Positions 5,617-7,926 of a stretch of DNA of 7,926 nucleotides are shown piece after piece. The notes below the pieces were generated by a model. That model worked only from the letters and a program-made list of their open reading frames with translations, was not told the origin of the DNA and ran no database searches. The position numbers were made by a program, and so were the translations under genes. The stretch is taken from positions 9,099-17,024 of the forward strand of contig DAFN01000014.1 in NCBI GenBank assembly GCA_002495465.1, given 5' to 3'. Origin of the DNA: an archaeon UBA55 (GTDB lineage: Archaea; Undinarchaeota; Undinarchaeia; Undinarchaeales; Undinarchaeaceae). Positions within the stretch are counted from its first letter, which is position 1. Each line of letters opens with the position of its first letter.

Positions 5617-5666
5617 TTTTATGGGTATATCTGTTTACGCTTTCCTTTTTCTCTTCAGGCCTGTAA
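5574..5666 (+). CDS. Possible 30-codon small ORF with a strong Shine-Dalgarno (unproven)
   Basis: An ATG at 5574 is preceded by GGAGG at 5563-5567, six bases upstream, and stays open for 30 codons to TAA at 5664-5666. The peptide begins MAYYKKYVATAPQ and continues with a hydrophobic stretch (AILWVYLFTLSFF) that could be a single membrane segment. It would be a fourth gene after the ArvC-like one. Against it: the last 32 bases are antisense to the 3' end of the membrane-protein gene, where complementing Lys/Arg codons automatically yields Phe, Leu and Ser, and the ORF overlaps a hairpin that is explained as a terminator. I do not recognise a family. Listed as a candidate only. Confidence 0.2.
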   Translation: MAYYKKYVATAPQAILWVYLFTLSFFSSGL

Positions 5667-6318
5667 CAAGGTCTTTACCGATTTCGTCACCAAGAGACTT
5701 GAACATTGATTTAAATCCAAGACCCATTGCGATTGACAAACCAACACCAAAGGTTGCTACGATGATCAGTAATATCTGGTCAACAAGCACTGTGTTGATG
5801 ATTCGGCTTCCCAACGAGTTAAGAGCGATTGCGGCAGATAAGTACACTACGAAGAAGAAGAATACCCTGCTCATAAGGCCTGAATATGCCACATGAGTGT
5901 CTTCTATAGCGTCTTCGATGTATCTAGCAACGACGTAACCTACCGTAAGAACCAAAATTGCTGTTAGCACGTTTGGCAGGTAGTTTACTAAGCTAGTGAG
6001 GGCATTTGCAATTATTTGTATCTCAAGTACTGCAGCTGCTTCACTCAGGAAGAGTAAATAGATGAGCCATTTAGAGATATCTGAAATCAGCTTGCTGACC
6101 TTCAAATGCTCTCTCTTTATACCAACGTAACTGTCAATCTTAAATCTCTTTAGGAGTTCAAGAATTGCAGCTCCGATGACTTTCCCTACAATAATACCAA
6201 CTATGAGGAGTATTGCGGCAGCTAATATATTATCTAGCATACCCGTCATTGTACCGACTGCTGAATACAGCCCGCTTCTGACCGGGGAAATAACTGGCTC
6301 TACTATGTTTATAGGCAT
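5635..6318 (-). CDS. Five-helix membrane protein related to the N-terminal part of MscS-like channels
   Basis: Hydrophobic 227-residue protein. Membrane segments are visible at about 28-52, 81-104, 115-135, 150-169 and 177-201. Two stretches resemble the short helix repeats seen in archaeal and bacterial 'conserved TM helix'/mechanosensitive-channel proteins: LDNILAAAILLIVGIIVGKVI and LPNVLTAILVLTVGYVVARYIED, each led by an LxN and followed by a polar helix end. The final segment, GVGLSIAMGLGFKSMFKSLGDEIGKDLV, recalls the MscS pore helix, but the protein stops after a basic end (KRKRKA) where the MscS beta-domain would start, so the cytosolic cage is absent. It may form a minimal channel or a scaffold; function is unproven. 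GGAGGTGA at 6323-6330 is a near-perfect Shine-Dalgarno for the ATG at 6316-6318. The upstream winged-helix gene's TAG abuts this ATG, so the two are translationally coupled. Confidence 0.8.
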   Translation of the reverse strand: MPINIVEPVISPVRSGLYSAVGTMTGMLDNILAAAILLIVGIIVGKVIGAAILELLKRFKIDSYVGIKREHLKVSKLISDISKWLIYLLFLSEAAAVLEIQIIANALTSLVNYLPNVLTAILVLTVGYVVARYIEDAIEDTHVAYSGLMSRVFFFFVVYLSAAIALNSLGSRIINTVLVDQILLIIVATFGVGLSIAMGLGFKSMFKSLGDEIGKDLVTGLKRKRKA

Positions 6319-6531
6319 CTAATCACCTCCTTTCCAATAGTGTACCTTTACGGGACCTATTTGACTAACACCAACTTTTCCAGACCCTATTAGGATTCCA
6401 AGGATACCATTTGCCTGGTACCTTGAGACACGCAGCTTCTGTGCCACGTCCTGGATGGAGACTCCACGGGGACTCTCCCTCACGATTTCTTCTGCTTTAG
6501 TTACAAGCCCATCAGGGGTCTCTGTCTGCAT
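6319..6531 (-). CDS. Small winged-helix DNA-binding protein, probable autoregulator
   Basis: Seventy residues making little more than one winged helix-turn-helix. Helix 1 is about 9-20 (LVTKAEEIVRES), helix 2 about 25-33 (SIQDVAQKL), the recognition helix about 35-49 (VSRYQANGILGILIGSG) and the beta wing about 51-66 (KVGVSQIGPVKVHYW). The order and spacing match small archaeal wHTH transcription regulators; no ligand-binding or oligomerisation domain is present. The ATG at 6529-6531 lies about 27 bases after the centre of a TATA box on the - strand and has no Shine-Dalgarno, consistent with a leaderless mRNA. Inverted repeats around that box make autoregulation plausible. Its stop codon abuts the start of the membrane-protein gene, so its likely target includes this two-gene operon. 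The specific family is not recognised. Confidence 0.8.
   Translation of the reverse strand: MQTETPDGLVTKAEEIVRESPRGVSIQDVAQKLRVSRYQANGILGILIGSGKVGVSQIGPVKVHYWKGGD
6323..6330 (-). promoter_or_regulatory. Strong Shine-Dalgarno of the membrane-protein gene
   Basis: On the - strand GGAGGTGA precedes the ATG at 6318 by about five bases (seven from GGAGG). It is the strongest ribosome-binding site in the window and is embedded in the last codons of the winged-helix gene, which itself appears to have no such site. It fixes the start of the membrane protein. Confidence 0.8.
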
Positions 6532-6540
6532 GAAGGACTT

Positions 6541-6580
6541 GTTACACCTTTGTGTATATAAATGTAACGTTAAAGTTACA
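6541..6580 (-). promoter_or_regulatory. Candidate operator: inverted repeats flanking the TATA box of the wHTH operon
   Basis: Two palindromes bracket the promoter. TACAC (6543-6547) and GTGTA (6552-6556) are separated by four bases and overlap the TATA box. TGTAAC (6563-6568) and GTTACA (6575-6580) are separated by six bases and lie immediately upstream of the box, where TFB binds. A further GTTACA at 6541-6546 makes three copies of the same half-site. Binding there would block TBP/TFB or the start site. The adjacent winged-helix gene is the obvious candidate binder; this is inference. Confidence 0.5.
6555..6562 (-). promoter_or_regulatory. TATA box of the winged-helix/membrane-protein operon
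   Basis: On the - strand this reads TTTATATA, a good archaeal TATA box. Its centre is about 27 bases before the ATG at 6531, predicting transcription from about 6533 and an essentially leaderless message. A second similar box on the - strand at about 6612-6619 would give a start near 6590, upstream of the operator repeats; it may be an alternative promoter. Confidence 0.6.
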
Positions 6581-6722
6581 TCCTCATTATCTTTGCGTTA
6601 TGAAAAGGTCATATATAAATCATTCTATTGTTAGTTATTTCTAATAAATGTATAACACTTCTTTAACTTATCTGTTATAGAGTATTAACAGAGCTATAAA
6701 AACAATAACAAGCGAGCAATAA
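6581..6722. other. AT-rich intergenic region between the ndk stop and the winged-helix promoter
   Basis: No convincing coding sequence is visible on either strand. The region holds the second TATA-like element (about 6611-6620), several near-repeats of short AT words, a perfect 7-bp inverted repeat at 6671-6692, and, on the - strand just after ndk, a T-rich stretch (complement of 6698-6711, containing five consecutive T) that could serve as the archaeal oligo-T terminator of the ribosomal cluster. Confidence 0.5.
6671..6692. repeat. Perfect 7-bp inverted repeat downstream of ndk
   Basis: TCTGTTA (6671-6677) and TAACAGA (6686-6692) are exact inverse complements separated by eight bases. The repeat lies about 30 bases beyond the ndk stop, after the T-rich stretch on that strand. 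It could be a weak hairpin in the 3' end of the ndk message or a protein-binding site. The pairing is AT-rich and chance occurrence cannot be excluded. Confidence 0.35.
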
Positions 6723-7142
6723 TTATACTAATTCCGATTCACTAAAGAATATTGGAATTTCTCGTTCGGCAGATTCTGTTGAATCAGAAGCGTGAACTAA
6801 GTTTCGGGGAAGCTCCTCTTCCCCAAGATCTCCACGGATTGTTCCGGGCTCAGCATTCTTAGGATTAGTTGCGCCAATTAAGTCACGGACTTTCTGAACT
6901 GCTCCCTCTGATTCAAGAATCATCGGAAGCGCAGATCCTTCCATAGCAAAATCGACAAGTCCCTGATAAAAATCTTTTTCTGTATGTTCCTGATATAGTG
7001 ACTCTGCCTGTTCCTGTGAAACATTAGAAAGTTTTGCAGCCCGTATTGTAAAACCTGCAGCTTCTATCCTCTTGATTATTTCGCCGACAAGTCCTCTTTT
7101 TACAGAATCAGGCTTTATCATGCAAAAGGTTCTCTCAGTCAT
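6723..7142 (-). CDS. ndk: Nucleoside diphosphate kinase
   Basis: Transfers the gamma phosphate from ATP to nucleoside diphosphates through a phosphohistidine. The catalytic histidine is H117 in NLVHASDS (114-121), where most members have VHGSDS. Other active-site residues are in place by family alignment: K10 (CMIKPDSV), H53 (YQEH), R86, T92 (GATNP), R103 (PGTIRGD) and N114, with ESAEREIPIFF closing the fold. At 139 residues it is slightly shorter than many archaeal NDKs (about 150) but complete. The ATG at 7140-7142 lies inside the end of the L24e gene (8-base overlap) behind a purine-rich GAGGAAGAG. In many archaea this gene sits in a rpl7ae-rps28e-rpl24e-ndk-infB cluster. Here the same order holds up to ndk, then the cluster stops. 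Cytosolic. Confidence 0.96.
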   Translation of the reverse strand: MTERTFCMIKPDSVKRGLVGEIIKRIEAAGFTIRAAKLSNVSQEQAESLYQEHTEKDFYQGLVDFAMEGSALPMILESEGAVQKVRDLIGATNPKNAEPGTIRGDLGEEELPRNLVHASDSTESAEREIPIFFSESELV

Positions 7143-7473
7143 TTTTCTCTTCCTCTTTCTGTTCTTCTTTCGTATCTTCTTTCTTTTCCTCGCTTTTCTT
7201 TTTTACCACTTCAGCTTCAGGGCTTGGAGGCTTTCCCTTTTCTTTTTTAGGCTGAGCTTCAGACTTTGCACGAACCTCAGCTGCTATGTCGATTCTTCCT
7301 TTTGCCTTCTGATATTTACGAGTCCAGCCAAACTTGACCGGATTTCTTCCTAACTTGATGAGGTTCTTCTCGCATTTGCTTGAGCAAAAGTAGAGAAGAG
7401 TTCCGTCTTTCTTAACAAGAATCTTTCCAGTACCCCTTTCAATCTCGGTACCGCAAAAAGAGCATCTTTCCAT
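7135..7473 (-). CDS. rpl24e: Ribosomal protein L24e with a charged C-terminal extension
   Basis: Large-subunit zinc protein. All four zinc ligands are visible, C4-x2-C7 and C30-x3-C34, in the typical MERCSFCGTEIERGTG and YFCSSKC contexts, followed by the LIKLGRNPVKFGWT segment characteristic of the family. The conserved core ends near residue 60; archaeal L24e is usually about 55-70 residues, but this protein has 112. The extra C-terminal half is low-complexity and charged, with Lys, Glu and Pro dominating and runs such as KKKSEEKKEDTKEEQKEEE, and is probably disordered. The start codon directly follows the S28e stop (no gap), and its own end overlaps ndk by 8 bases, so translation of the cluster is coupled. 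Confidence 0.93.
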   Translation of the reverse strand: MERCSFCGTEIERGTGKILVKKDGTLLYFCSSKCEKNLIKLGRNPVKFGWTRKYQKAKGRIDIAAEVRAKSEAQPKKEKGKPPSPEAEVVKKKSEEKKEDTKEEQKEEEKND

Positions 7474-7839
7474 TTAAACTGTTCTTATATCTCCTACGTC
7501 CATAAGACCACGTTTTAGAAGAAGTATATCTCCTTCACGAATAGGTCCTTTAACATTTCTTTTTACAACGCGCCCTTTGTCTCGTCCATCAAGAACTTCA
7601 GCTCTTACCTGAATAATACCGCCAGTTGCTCCAGTTCTCCGCATTATTTCTGTAACCCGTGCAGGAATTGAAGACTCAGCTGCAAGAGGAATAACTTCTT
7701 GTTTTGGACCTTTCTTTGATTTTGTTTTGGACCCAGTCTTAGGTTCTTCTTTAGAGTCTGTTCTGGATTCTTCCTTAGGTTCTTTTTTTGGCTTTTCCTT
7801 TATCTCCTGATTTTCAGGCTTGGCATCTTTCTTAGCCAT
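7474..7839 (-). CDS. rps28e: Ribosomal protein S28e with a long N-terminal extension
   Basis: Small-subunit OB-fold protein. The conserved core runs from about residue 48 to the end: [26 protein letters not shown], then the diagnostic [23 protein letters not shown]. Archaeal S28e is normally about 65-75 residues; here 121, because roughly 47 residues precede the core, made of Lys, Glu, Pro, Ser and Thr with repeated [13 protein letters not shown] words. The C-terminus is also odd: the family signature ETEREAR is missing and replaced by [13 protein letters not shown]. The ATG overlaps the stop of the upstream gene by one base (TAATG), which supports the long start; no internal Met lies between it and the core before RRTGATGG (EIM). 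The extension is probably disordered and may contact rRNA. Its stop abuts the L24e start. Confidence 0.92.
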   Translation of the reverse strand: MAKKDAKPENQEIKEKPKKEPKEESRTDSKEEPKTGSKTKSKKGPKQEVIPLAAESSIPARVTEIMRRTGATGGIIQVRAEVLDGRDKGRVVKRNVKGPIREGDILLLKRGLMDVGDIRTV

Positions 7840-7926
7840 TATTCAGATTTTTCCTCAGCGGGAGTTTTCTTTTCTGCAGGCTTTTCTTCAGCTGGAGCTT
7901 CCTCTTTTGGAGCTTCTGTTGATTCC
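7839..7926 (-). CDS. 3' end of a gene, probably ribosomal protein L7Ae with an acidic/lysine-rich tail
   Basis: On the - strand the last 28 codons of an upstream gene are visible, ending in a TAA that shares its last base with the S28e ATG (TAATG). They encode only low-complexity sequence of Glu, Lys, Pro and Ala, such as [21 protein letters not shown]. No domain is visible, so identity rests on order: in archaea the gene immediately before rps28e-rpl24e-ndk is very often rpl7ae, the K-turn-binding protein shared by ribosome, box C/D RNPs and RNase P. L7Ae normally lacks such a tail. Coding status is well supported by the frame and overlap; the product name is inference. Confidence 0.55.
   Translation of the reverse strand, partial: ESTEAPKEEAPAEEKPAEKKTPAEEKSE

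Noticed and set aside
5621..5896. Open frame on the + strand opposite the membrane-protein gene
   Set aside because: The opposite strand has a clear multi-helix protein with a strong Shine-Dalgarno; this frame has no domain or ribosome-binding site.
7072..7353. Open frame on the + strand with runs of Phe and Leu
   Set aside because: It is the complement of the Lys/Glu-rich L24e tail and the start of ndk, and its composition follows from that.
1..7926. Mobile element, CRISPR array or recent transfer
   Set aside because: No transposase or integrase, no regularly spaced repeats and no terminal inverted repeats; the genes look like ordinary archaeal chromosome.

Overview
The window looks archaeal. 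It carries the archaeal/eukaryotic-type ribosomal proteins S28e and L24e next to nucleoside diphosphate kinase, a form III-like RuBisCO, an Era-like GTPase cluster (OapABC/ArvABC) that I know only from archaea, and TATA-box promoters placed about 25 bases before leaderless or short-leader starts. The base composition is moderately AT-rich and genes are tightly packed. Form III RuBisCO together with lysine/glutamate-rich tails on several proteins would suit a DPANN-type or deep euryarchaeal lineage, but the window cannot settle the phylum.

Left part, + strand. After the lysine-rich end of an unrecognised gene (1-186) come trkA (223-882) and trkH (886-2373), a two-gene operon for K+ uptake. A complete, catalytically intact RuBisCO large subunit follows (2404-3804) behind its own TATA-like element. 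It carries an extra stretch of about 11 residues after the HRAMH motif.

Middle, + strand. A three-gene operon (3854-5527) encodes an Era-like GTPase, an OapB/ArvB (DUF2073) protein and an OapC/ArvC zinc-ribbon protein. In Haloferax this module has been linked to extracellular vesicle formation. The GTPase has a SAP-like module inserted between its G3 and G4 motifs, which is the most unusual protein architecture here. The operon ends in a structured convergent intergenic region (about 5528-5634) with a large hairpin, an oligo-T terminator for the opposite strand, and a possible 30-codon ORF with a good Shine-Dalgarno sequence.

Right part, - strand. A small winged-helix protein (6319-6531) and a five-helix membrane protein related to the N-terminal part of MscS-like channels (5635-6318) form a translationally coupled pair. 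Two inverted repeats flank and overlap their TATA box, suggesting autoregulation. The 191-base gap 6532-6722 is AT-rich and regulatory; no gene is visible in it. The ribosomal cluster (L7Ae tail)-S28e-L24e-ndk then runs leftward from the window edge with zero or negative spacing. Three successive ribosomal proteins carry charged low-complexity tails, and infB, often next in this cluster, does not follow ndk.

There is no CRISPR array, insertion sequence, tRNA or rRNA. No gene-free stretch exceeds 300 bases.
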